DNA of 5,635 nucleotides from Globobulimina sp. (GCA_003354225.1 PIVH01000483.1:1-5635), one strand, 5' to 3'; shown: positions 1-5,428, numbered from the stretch's first letter. Notes: generated by a model not told the origin, from the letters alone. Made by a program: numbers and translations.

Positions 1-1033
1 TAGGCAGAAATGGAAAGTATATTTTGGCCGAGCACAGCTGCACTTGGTGCCTTTGCAGCATCGTGGTTAGCCCATGCATACCACCCGTATCATCAATTAT
101 GGCATATTTTGATTCTCCTCCTCTGCCTTCGTCATTTTTCTCTATAAAATATCCATTTTTTAATTTATTTTCAATACTCTCTATAATTTCTATCTTAAAT
201 GCGTCCAAATCACCTTTTAAAATATGATAATATCCATCCATTTGATGATATTTTACATCTATCAAACCATCAAACCTATCATCAATATATTTATTTATTT
301 CATTAATATCAAACTCAGTATTTATGCTGTCCACATTATTGCATTTTATATCCTTTAATTCCATCCAAAACCATACCAAAAAGCCAATAAAAATGCAAAT
401 AACAATAATATTCAACATTATCCATACACTCACAAAAGATTTATTCACCTTATTTTTACTTTGTATATGTTTTAGTTTCTCAAAATCTCTCTTTATTCTT
501 GATATTTGTTGCTGAATCGGTATAAATTTACATTCATTTTTAATGTGACTCGACAAATATTTATATTTTCCAATCCATTCACATCCGATATCACTATCGA
601 CCTCCAATGAAAATGATACATTATTATTATTATTCATTTTGTGTGTTCCTTCATGATCAGAATTCCTATGATCTGCTTCCGAGGCAATATGTCCATGATC
701 TGTATCATAAAGAAATATTTGCTCGTTTTTATCCTCATCATTATCACTATGCTCCTTTGCAATAACTTCATTGGTTGAATATGGACAAATTACATTCAAT
801 TCATTCATTACTAATCTTTGTTGCGTTGCTGGTTTAAATATTGGATGCAAATGATGAGTAAATGGGCATTTCTTATAATTATCAATGAATAATAATGCAC
901 ACGTTGAACAATATAATGTGCTCTGCTTTTTGTGATGTTTTAACTTACAATCTAATAACATGGCATTATGTGCTATCTCATGACATGATCTACACAGAAA
1001 TTGCTTCGTATCTTCTTGACTCACAAACGACAT
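1..1033 (-). CDS. RING-like/TRAF-type zinc-finger protein with one membrane segment (partial, runs off left edge)
   Basis: An uninterrupted minus frame of 344 codons runs from ATG at 1033 to the window edge; no stop is reached. Seen: a degenerate RING-like cluster (C14, C17, C29, H33/H34, C42, C45, C56-P, H60), then the start of a TRAF-type zinc finger (V-I-C83-P), an acidic His- and Asn-rich insert at about 85-149 ending in five Asn, then the rest of that finger (G-C151-x-W153-x-G155, L160, H163, C168). A charged helical, possibly coiled-coil stretch (about 172-198) leads into a hydrophobic segment (about 202-224), followed by another helical stretch to about 300. Known: RING-TRAF proteins of protists and animals are often ubiquitin ligases or signalling adaptors. 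Inferred: a membrane-anchored member with the zinc fingers on one side. The RING spacing is atypical (extra residues between H33 and C42), so ligase activity is uncertain. The last 30 or so codons are GC-richer and may be intron or another exon. Confidence 0.82.
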   Translation of the reverse strand, partial: MSFVSQEDTKQFLCRSCHEIAHNAMLLDCKLKHHKKQSTLYCSTCALLFIDNYKKCPFTHHLHPIFKPATQQRLVMNELNVICPYSTNEVIAKEHSDNDEDKNEQIFLYDTDHGHIASEADHRNSDHEGTHKMNNNNNVSFSLEVDSDIGCEWIGKYKYLSSHIKNECKFIPIQQQISRIKRDFEKLKHIQSKNKVNKSFVSVWIMLNIIVICIFIGFLVWFWMELKDIKCNNVDSINTEFDINEINKYIDDRFDGLIDVKYHQMDGYYHILKGDLDAFKIEIIESIENKLKNGYFIEKNDEGRGGESKYAIIDDTGGMHGLTTMLQRHQVQLCSAKIYFPFLP

Positions 1034-1077
1034 TATTAAACTTTAGAATCTCAAAATGCAGTACAAAGGTTTTTGAT
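1034..1077 (-). promoter_or_regulatory. 44-bp spacer between two minus-strand genes
   Basis: The SPRY-like gene stops at 1078 and the zinc-finger gene starts at 1033 on the same strand. This short AT-rich spacer must hold the 3' end of the first and the leader or promoter of the second, unless the two are cotranscribed. No clear promoter motif is visible. Confidence 0.4.
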
Positions 1078-1082
1078 TTATT
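1077..1082 (-). terminator. AATAAA polyadenylation-type hexamer overlapping the SPRY-like gene stop codon
   Basis: On the minus strand the sequence reads AATAAA with the TAA stop (1080-1078) inside it. It suits a very short 3' UTR in a compact genome. AATAAA is common by chance at this base composition, so this is a candidate only. Confidence 0.35.
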
Positions 1083-1746
1083 TTTTGGTCAAATCATCAA
1101 CGTTGATAATTGATATAGATTCCCCTGAAGAAGACACCCAAAAACATACTGCAAATTTATATTTTATGGCATCTCCTTTCGTAATATTTTCAAAGCATAT
1201 TGTTTCCGTATTATCCACACGTATTTTTATATTTGATTGATCCAAATCCAATGTCAATCGTACTTTTGATTCTTTACAAGTGCCCAAATGATCATAGTCA
1301 AATCGGGATCCATGTCTTTGGCCATTAATATATGGTTCACCGTCTAAACATATCGCATAGCTCTCATTTTGGCGATTAAATGCAAATCCGCGATTCAATA
1401 CCGTGTCAGTTGTAGAAAATCCAATAATTAAATTACCAAAACTGTCTATTTGAGTAACATCTAAGTCAAATGCGATGCTTCCATTTAACGTGGAATTTAT
1501 CCATGTTTTGTGATATACACTGAACACAGAGAAGTTGGCCATTGTCACTGTTTCATTGTATACTCCGCTTATTTTAATACCTTTTCCGCATCGATCGGTA
1601 TCAAACCCTAAGTCTGGATAAAAATTCAATATTAGTTGGTATATCACCTGTGGTATGACTATATGTGACAGTTGTTTTATTTCAAAATCTTTGATAAATG
1701 CAGATACTACAATTTCTATGATATGGCGAGTCAAACTGTCAGACAT
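1078..1746 (-). CDS. SPRY-like (B30.2-type) domain protein
   Basis: A 222-residue protein. The first true ATG of the frame is at 1746; upstream codons in frame have no ATG, so I start here. The N-terminus (about 1-45) is helical and ends in an I-P-x-V-I-x-x-L-I-x-x-F-Y motif. From about 70 to 215 the pattern fits a SPRY-like beta sandwich: an I-A-F-D-L-D strand (91-96), I-I-G-F-S (107-111), R-G-F-A-F-N (119-124), then V-x-L-T-L-D-L-D (162-169), strands around 172-186 with F185-E-N, and a final K-F-A-V-C-F strand (197-202). SPRY domains bind protein partners and often sit in ubiquitin-ligase adaptors. No membrane segment or signal peptide is evident. The partner is unknown. The gene sits 44 bp upstream of the zinc-finger gene on the same strand. 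Its start codon lies inside a sequence repeated at 3063-3120. Confidence 0.78.
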   Translation of the reverse strand: MSDSLTRHIIEIVVSAFIKDFEIKQLSHIVIPQVIYQLILNFYPDLGFDTDRCGKGIKISGVYNETVTMANFSVFSVYHKTWINSTLNGSIAFDLDVTQIDSFGNLIIGFSTTDTVLNRGFAFNRQNESYAICLDGEPYINGQRHGSRFDYDHLGTCKESKVRLTLDLDQSNIKIRVDNTETICFENITKGDAIKYKFAVCFWVSSSGESISIINVDDLTKK

Positions 1747-1804
1747 GATGGCGGCGGAAATTACTATTGCACTTTTTTCACTGTGTAGTGTCAGCTGATC
1801 ATAA
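1738..1804. promoter_or_regulatory. Promoter-like repeat, copy A (upstream of SPRY-like gene)
   Basis: This segment matches 3063-3120 in the same orientation with small gaps: shared blocks include GTCAGA, ATGGCG, GAAATTACTA, a TTTTTTCA run and GATCATAA. In both places it lies at the start of a minus-strand gene. At 3063-3120 it also lies just before a plus-strand start, so it is probably a bidirectional promoter plus leader. The SPRY-like ATG (1744-1746) lies in this copy; the matching triplet in copy B is ATA. The GATGGCGGCGG core resembles a YY1-type site of animals, which may be coincidence. Confidence 0.6.
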
Positions 1805-1886
1805 GAGCGTATTTTGAGAATATTACATGATCCAATCACTGCGGTCACCACAATGTATTATATTTGTTAATTTAAATTCTTTAATT

Positions 1887-1952
1887 TCAAGATACAAAAA
1901 CTAAAAATTAGGAGTTCCCATAAGCTGTAAATCAGGATACAAAAACTAAAAA
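1887..1952 (+). repeat. Local duplication of a 21-bp unit
   Basis: The unit TCAAGATACAAAAACTAAAA plus A (1887-1907) recurs at 1932-1952 with one mismatch. Copy B of the flank has the unit only once (from 4781), so the extra unit was gained in copy A or lost in copy B. Confidence 0.75.
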
Positions 1953-2080
1953 GAAATAATCACTGACGTATGTTAATTCAAGGGAGATTGCTAAGCGTTG
2001 TTTGTTCGTGTTTATTCTCAACATATCTAAATTAAAACACCGTACACATATCGACACAGATGCATTCTCTCCACCTTACA

Positions 2081-2093
2081 CACCACTGTGGTG
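2081..2093. repeat. 13-bp palindrome at the edge of the inverted segment
   Basis: CACCACTGTGGTG is a perfect odd palindrome centred on T2087. It lies at the left boundary of the 59-bp segment that is inverted relative to 4940-4998. Confidence 0.7.
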
Positions 2094-2142
2094 ATCGGAC
2101 TTCAACTTTTGGAGTTGATTGCTCACCACAATAAATTAGCTC
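2084..2142 (-). repeat. 59-bp segment inverted relative to 4940-4998
   Basis: The reverse complement of this segment matches 4940-4998 at 55 of 59 positions by eye, with no gaps, while the sequence around it aligns in direct orientation. It starts at CACTGTGGTG and ends at TTAGCTC. Confidence 0.8.
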
Positions 2143-2202
2143 AATAATTGTATCTGCAGTGGTTGTGTCTGCAGTGAAATTAGCTCAATAGTCATTGCAG
2201 TG
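2134..2202 (+). repeat. Short repeats AATTAGCTCAATA and TGCAGTG
   Basis: AATTAGCTCAATA occurs at 2134-2146 and 2178-2190, 44 bp apart, each followed by TGCAGTG elements (within 2154-2161, 2169-2176 and 2194-2202). A related AATTAGCACAATA is at 5001-5013, with TGCAGTG near 5021-5028 and 5039-5046. The function is unknown. Confidence 0.65.
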
Positions 2203-2265
2203 ATAATTTACGGAAATTGGAAGGAAAATGATACCCATTCGATTTTACGCCAAACAATGGACTGA
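2203..2265 (+). pseudogene. Fragment of a lectin-type gene (relic of 3923-3986)
   Basis: ATAATTTACGG, AATTGGAA, ATGATACCCATT and CAAACAATGGA occur in the same order and orientation as inside the lectin gene at 3923-3986 (the region coding about residues 268-288). Relative to that gene there is an extra GGAAA-type insertion and a loss of several bases after CCCATT, so the frame is broken and a TGA follows. It abuts the stop of the oxygenase gene. No other part of the lectin coding region is clearly recognisable here. Confidence 0.75.
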
Positions 2266-2274
2266 AGTAAAATG

Positions 2275-3048
2275 TTAAAATTCAACTCTTGTATGGAAGC
2301 TATATCTGTGTTTCCCGAGTTTGTCATATTTCTGCTCCAATTGTGGTGGACAAGAATTCCGATCTATACTAACGACAGAATGCCAAATTTGAGCTTCTTC
2401 CGACGAATCAAACAGCAAAACATCACCACTTTGAAATTTCATAATGATTCCATTTTCATTCTGTTTCATTATTCGCGGACTGTTGACATAGAAATTAGCA
2501 GTACATCCAATGGAATATAACACGACTACACCGGGATAATTATCCAAATGTTTAGCCAATGCTCCATTCTCTTTGTCATGACAGCAATATTCACCCACAA
2601 ATCCATTATTGAGTCCATTTAAATCCGCCTTATTTCGGAGATATGTTTTAATTTGCTTTAATTTATGATGTTTTTGGACCATTTTAATTGTTTTGTTTAA
2701 TAATTTGGAATATAATGAATTTGGATTCTCATATTTTTTGATTTCTGCTTCCACCGCTTTTTGATATTTGGTGGCCGATGAAATCTCATTTCGATCTTTT
2801 TTTTGGCCCTTCAAACAATGATATAAATTCTGATGAGGATGTTTCATTAATTCTTGATATAATTCAATTTGTTCATCGATACTGAAGACATTCTTCAATA
2901 ATATGCAGTTTTCATGGAATTCCTCAATGGCGGTCTTTCCATCGATATCGAATGTAAATCTGTTTACAAATGCTATCAATCCATCCACTCTCTGCACCAA
3001 ATCAACCACGGATTCTTTGTTTTCCTTTACATCATTATTATTATCCAT
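2275..3048 (-). CDS. AlkB-like 2-oxoglutarate/Fe(II)-dependent dioxygenase
   Basis: A 257-residue protein starting at the first real ATG (3048); the four codons upstream begin with TTG and are unlikely to be used. Seen: iron ligands H167-x-D169 and H223 (in I-W-H-S-V), and a C-terminal R248-Y-S-F-H-T-R254, matching the R-x5-R 2-oxoglutarate-binding signature of AlkB proteins. Y154, 13 residues before H167, probably corresponds to the Tyr of the AlkB N-x-Y motif; the Asn position is Gly152. G208-D-V-L-L-F-D is the usual strand before the second His. The N-terminal 140 residues are charged, helical and not recognised. Known: AlkB proteins oxidatively demethylate DNA, RNA or protein. The substrate cannot be told here. 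The fold call is strong and the activity is likely since all ligands are present. The gene is divergent from the lectin gene, 73 bp away. Confidence 0.88.
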   Translation of the reverse strand: MDNNNDVKENKESVVDLVQRVDGLIAFVNRFTFDIDGKTAIEEFHENCILLKNVFSIDEQIELYQELMKHPHQNLYHCLKGQKKDRNEISSATKYQKAVEAEIKKYENPNSLYSKLLNKTIKMVQKHHKLKQIKTYLRNKADLNGLNNGFVGEYCCHDKENGALAKHLDNYPGVVVLYSIGCTANFYVNSPRIMKQNENGIIMKFQSGDVLLFDSSEEAQIWHSVVSIDRNSCPPQLEQKYDKLGKHRYSFHTRVEF

Positions 3049-3062
3049 TAATTTTGTCAAAT

Positions 3063-3120
3063 GTCAGATATAATGGCGGAAATTACTAGTGCAGTTTTTT
3101 CAGTGTTAGCAGATCATAAT
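3063..3120. promoter_or_regulatory. Divergent promoter region, copy B (oxygenase / lectin gene)
   Basis: The two genes start at 3048 (minus) and 3122 (plus), leaving 73 bp that must serve both. Nearly all of it is the sequence repeated at 1738-1804. It holds TAATGGCGG near the minus-gene side and GATCATAATC just before the plus ATG. No TATA box is placed convincingly for either gene. Confidence 0.6.
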
Positions 3121-3121
3121 C

Positions 3122-4708
3122 ATGGCCGTCATGCTTTTATTGACATCAACAATCATATTCAAATTATCATTACCAAGCACCACTATGAATCATCCATATT
3201 ACATATCACAGAATCGACTGTCTTTCGCTGACTCTGAACTATTTTGCAAGGTGCAATGTTCCAGTCATCTTGCATCGATCCATAATGAAATTGATTACAA
3301 TCGATCTCTACAACAAATCCGGGAAAACAATTATGAAAATACTGACAATATTTGGATTGGTTTACATGACATTCACACTGAAACACTCTACCAATGGACC
3401 GATAATTCATCCTTCAACTTTGCGAGTGACATATCCGGCGGTGAATGGCCGTGGAAATCTAATTCGCCAAACAATGCCAACGTCAATCATGGCGGACAGA
3501 ATTGTATTCAACTTTCTTTTTATTTTAATTATTTGTTTGACGACACTGAGTGTAATAATATGAATACAATTCTATGCAATAAATGTGATAGCACCATACA
3601 TAAATATTTGATAATCAATCAACAAGTTTCGAACTGGAATGATGCACTTCAACATTGCTATGATATTGGCACAAATCTAGCAGCCATACACTCAGATTAT
3701 CACTACAGACAAGCAACATTTTTGTGTTCGATTACAAATAGTGACAGTAACAGTTGTTGGATCGGAGAAAGTTCATTTATTAAACATAAAATACATCAAA
3801 GTATATCCAATCAATATAGGATTGCTTTGATTGGGGAACAATTAACAGTGCAGTTAATGGATGAAAAGAGATATTTTTTATGTGATATGCCATCAGAGAT
3901 ATATTACAAACAACAATGGCATATAATTTACGGGAATTGGAATGATACCCATTTTATGGCTGTTATGTACGGCAAACAATGGATTAATACAAATGGAGTA
4001 TTGGTCATTGAATATGTGGTTAAAATTATGGACATTATTGCTGATATAAATGATGCTACATCGGGCGTATTGATATTTAATCAGCATTCAATATGTCATG
4101 GTTATTATGCAGGTATTTTATATGGAGGATCTGATGGACGTTTTTATGTATTTATAGCGGAAATGAATATATATACAAGCAATTATAATAGGAGTAACAT
4201 ACATATTTTGCACAATGTTTCATTGAGTGAGAGCGTTGATGGATATTATTTGTTGAGAGTGGAAATAATAAATAACAGTATGTATCATATTTCAGTGAAT
4301 AATGTTAAATATATTGTTTATAAGATTGTAGATATCGATAATGATACAATGAATGATACGGATAATTTTGGCTTATCTGGTCATATCGGACTATGTCATT
4401 CTAATTTGCAAATTGAGATTAAATCTCTATATGTTTCTGGTTCTAAGATATCAATGAATAATTCTGAAATAATGGAGGATTGTATGCGTAGCATTGGAAT
4501 GAATGATGAATATGCGACTAGCTATAGAAAACAGATGAGATCATTTGGATTTTTAGTGTCATTCGTGATTATAGTTGTGGTATTTTTGTGTGCAGTGGTT
4601 TGCGTTTGCTTGATTTGTCCGTGGAGAGAAGATAATGTCATTCGCAGGAAACTACGCACCAGAGATGTATTATATAATCAAATCGTTCAACACATTTTCA
4701 AATTTTGA
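3122..4708 (+). CDS. Type I membrane protein with C-type lectin-like domains and a ConA/LamG-like domain
   Basis: A 528-residue protein. Residues 1-21 look like a signal peptide (hydrophobic M-L-L-L to I-I-F-K-L). About 24-155 is a C-type lectin-like domain: C42, W78-I-G-L, Q-W (91-92), W109/W111, S115-P-N, C128, F-D-D-x-E-C144, C152. C42-C152 and C128-C144 are the expected disulphides. The usual E-P-N and W-N-D calcium and sugar motifs are S-P-N and F-D-D, so calcium-dependent sugar binding is doubtful. About 161-255 is a second, degenerate copy (C179, W213-I-G, C254) lacking the long-loop cysteines. About 265-440 is beta-rich and ends in a S-G-H-I-G-L motif (419-424), like ConA/LamG-type sandwiches. 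A membrane segment (about 474-499, Cys-rich at its inner end) and a basic 29-residue tail follow. There are many N-glycosylation sequons (e.g. N95, N274, N365). Likely a surface receptor or adhesion protein; ligand unknown. Confidence 0.87.
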   Translation: MAVMLLLTSTIIFKLSLPSTTMNHPYYISQNRLSFADSELFCKVQCSSHLASIHNEIDYNRSLQQIRENNYENTDNIWIGLHDIHTETLYQWTDNSSFNFASDISGGEWPWKSNSPNNANVNHGGQNCIQLSFYFNYLFDDTECNNMNTILCNKCDSTIHKYLIINQQVSNWNDALQHCYDIGTNLAAIHSDYHYRQATFLCSITNSDSNSCWIGESSFIKHKIHQSISNQYRIALIGEQLTVQLMDEKRYFLCDMPSEIYYKQQWHIIYGNWNDTHFMAVMYGKQWINTNGVLVIEYVVKIMDIIADINDATSGVLIFNQHSICHGYYAGILYGGSDGRFYVFIAEMNIYTSNYNRSNIHILHNVSLSESVDGYYLLRVEIINNSMYHISVNNVKYIVYKIVDIDNDTMNDTDNFGLSGHIGLCHSNLQIEIKSLYVSGSKISMNNSEIMEDCMRSIGMNDEYATSYRKQMRSFGFLVSFVIIVVVFLCAVVCVCLICPWREDNVIRRKLRTRDVLYNQIVQHIFKF

Positions 4709-4801
4709 GAGTAATTTGAGACAATTATAATATTTGTTAATTTAAATTCTTTTTTTTTTAGAGTTCCCATAAGCTGTAAATCAAGATACAAATACTATAA
4801 A

Positions 4802-4807
4802 AATAAA
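4802..4807 (+). terminator. Candidate AATAAA polyadenylation signal of the lectin gene
   Basis: AATAAA lies 94 bp after the TGA stop, the first such hexamer downstream. The position suits a short 3' UTR, but the hexamer is common at this base composition. Confidence 0.4.
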
Positions 4808-4914
4808 TGATTACTGATATGCTAATTGCAAGGAAATTACTATAAATATTGTTTGTTTGTGTTATCTCCCAGCAAGAGGATCCACAAACACCGTATAAAT
4901 ACTCATCAACACAG

Positions 4915-5003
4915 ATTTTCATTGTGGTGGTCGCTCAGTGAGCTAATTTATTGTGGAGAGCAATCAAGTCCAGAAGTTGAAGTCCGATCACCACAATGAA
5001 AAT
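4915..5003. repeat. 15-bp inverted repeats bounding a 59-bp spacer (hairpin or invertible unit)
   Basis: ATTTTCATTGTGGTG at 4915-4929 is the exact reverse complement of CACCACAATGAAAAT at 4989-5003; a further few bases (TCG / CGA) pair after one mismatch. The segment 4940-4998, including the right arm, is inverted relative to 2084-2142. The element is too short to code anything and has no target-site duplication I can see; it could be a foldback or MITE-like remnant. Confidence 0.7.
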
Positions 5004-5053
5004 TAGCACAATAGTTGTGACTGCAGTGACTACAATGATTGCAGTGCATTTGT

Positions 5054-5260
5054 CTAGGTCTCCACAATAATATACTCCCAACACTCTCCACAATGTGGGA
5101 AATTAGAAAATAAACAACCATCGCCACATTCATCCATTTCCTCTTCACATATTTTCAATGTTTTATCACACTTTGTACATTTTTGATTGTTTGGAATATA
5201 GGAAGGAAAATAGGTTATCTTTTTACATTTTATTAATAATGTTAAAAACGTTTTTAATGA
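5054..5260 (-). other. Cys-rich coding-looking frame, start not found (possible last exon or gene remnant)
   Basis: This minus frame is open for 68 codons between a TAA at 5263-5261 and a TAG ending at 5054. There is no early ATG; the first Met is at residue 42, inside the Cys cluster. It contains K-C-T-K-C (27-31), C38, C45-G-D-G-C49, H56-C-G-E-C60-W, a pattern like a small zinc-binding domain. A preceding AAAAAG at about 5216-5211 could be a 3' splice site. Part of the Cys pattern overlaps CCACAATG-type repeats (5060-5095), so it may be partly accidental. Family not recognised. Confidence 0.4.
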
Positions 5261-5428
5261 TTAATGGATTTAAACATTTCTTGAAAAGCTTCCTGATCGA
5301 AATTAGCATAATTTATAATTTCTAAATAATTTAGATTCAATCGGGAAGACTTTGCTACCCATTTTCTGTTTTTTCTTTAGTGGTTCATCGATTGTTTGAT
5401 TTTCATTTGTTCCAAGTATTCGTTTCAT
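5254..5428 (-). CDS. Possible small gene with a 37-nt intron, or a frameshifted remnant
   Basis: From ATG at 5428 a 41-codon frame has a basic nuclear-localisation-like motif (P-L-K-K-K-Q-K, residues 16-22) and stops at 5303. An overlapping minus frame, shifted by one base, looks equally coding and ends at 5254 (it includes N-F-D-Q-E-A-F-Q-E-M-F-K). A GTAGCA...TTATTTAG segment of 37 nt in between, with CTAAAT near its end, would join the two frames without a stop if spliced. That gives a protein of roughly 45 residues. A 1-bp frameshift in a decaying gene explains the same data. Product not recognised. Confidence 0.35.

Larger units (their letters stand above)
1861..2202 (+). repeat. 3'-flank repeat, copy A (duplicate of 4731-5050)
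   Basis: Shared landmarks in the same order as in copy B: TATTTGTTAATTTAAATTCT at the left end, then GAGTTCCCATAAGCTGTAAA, a GATACAAA-ACTA block, TTGTTTGTT, ACACCGTA, CAACACAGA-like sequence, and CTGCAGTG near the right end. A 59-bp part (2084-2142) is in the opposite orientation to copy B. This copy also has its own small duplications. The similarity is moderate, so the duplication is not recent. Confidence 0.8.
1747..2274. other. Gene-free stretch: remnant of a second lectin-type locus
   Basis: No convincing gene lies here. In order it holds a promoter-like repeat (to 1804), about 55 bp of unclear sequence including CACCACAATG at 1846-1855, a copy of the lectin gene's 3' flank (1861 to about 2202), and a 60-bp fragment resembling the inside of the lectin gene (2203-2265). 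The order promoter then 3' flank, with no gene body between, is what a deletion of a lectin paralogue would leave. Confidence 0.6.
4731..5050 (+). repeat. 3'-flank repeat, copy B (duplicate of 1861-2202)
   Basis: It begins with the same TATTTGTTAATTTAAATTCT as 1861 and keeps the landmark order through GAGTTCCCATAAGCTGTAAA, ACACCGTA and CTGCAGTG. It starts 22 bp after the lectin stop, so it is the natural 3' flank of a lectin gene, and copy A is then the displaced or gene-less one. Confidence 0.8.
4709..5053. other. Gene-poor 3' flank of the lectin gene
   Basis: This stretch holds the candidate poly(A) signal, the flank repeat copy B and the inverted-repeat-bounded segment. An antisense frame at 4948-5148 rich in Cys and His comes from the TGCAGTG and CATTGTGG repeats and is not taken as a gene. 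Confidence 0.6.

Noticed and set aside
10-147. Plus-strand 45-codon ORF with hydrophobic C-terminus
   Set aside because: Short, preceded by a stop, and antisense to the much longer zinc-finger frame, whose domains are recognisable.
24-515. Plus-strand ORFs of 60-70 codons at 24-227 and 324-515
   Set aside because: Antisense shadows of the zinc-finger gene; low-complexity, Phe/Ile/Ser-rich translations.
895-1113. Plus-strand ORF of 72 codons
   Set aside because: Antisense to the RING-like cluster and the start of the zinc-finger gene; no domain.
1747-1851. N-terminal extension of the SPRY-like protein beginning with GTG at 1851
   Set aside because: No ATG in these 35 codons; the region is the promoter-like repeat. 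ATG at 1746 is the first true start.
2272-2520. Plus-strand ORF of 82 codons
   Set aside because: Antisense to the catalytic C-terminus of the oxygenase, whose motifs show which strand codes.
3049-3060. TTG start four codons upstream of the oxygenase ATG
   Set aside because: Eukaryotic-looking gene; the ATG at 3048 needs no unusual start.
3073-3231. Short plus ORF starting ATGGCGGAAATTACT in the divergent promoter
   Set aside because: It overlaps the lectin signal-peptide region in another frame and stops after about 52 codons; copy A starts similarly but stops after 16 codons. At most an upstream ORF.
3183-4087. Other-frame ORFs at 3183-3410 (minus), 3270-3563 (plus) and 3893-4087 (minus)
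   Set aside because: They lie inside the lectin gene, which has a complete signal-peptide-to-tail layout in its own frame.
4915-5003. Complete transposable element
   Set aside because: No transposase, no target-site duplication seen, and only 89 bp between outer ends; a foldback remnant is all that can be supported.
4948-5148. Minus-strand Cys/His-rich ORF of 66 codons with a hydrophobic start
   Set aside because: The Cys/His pattern arises from TGCAGTG and CATTGTGG repeats; the flank copy at 1861-2202 does not preserve the frame (it has a stop and a different order).
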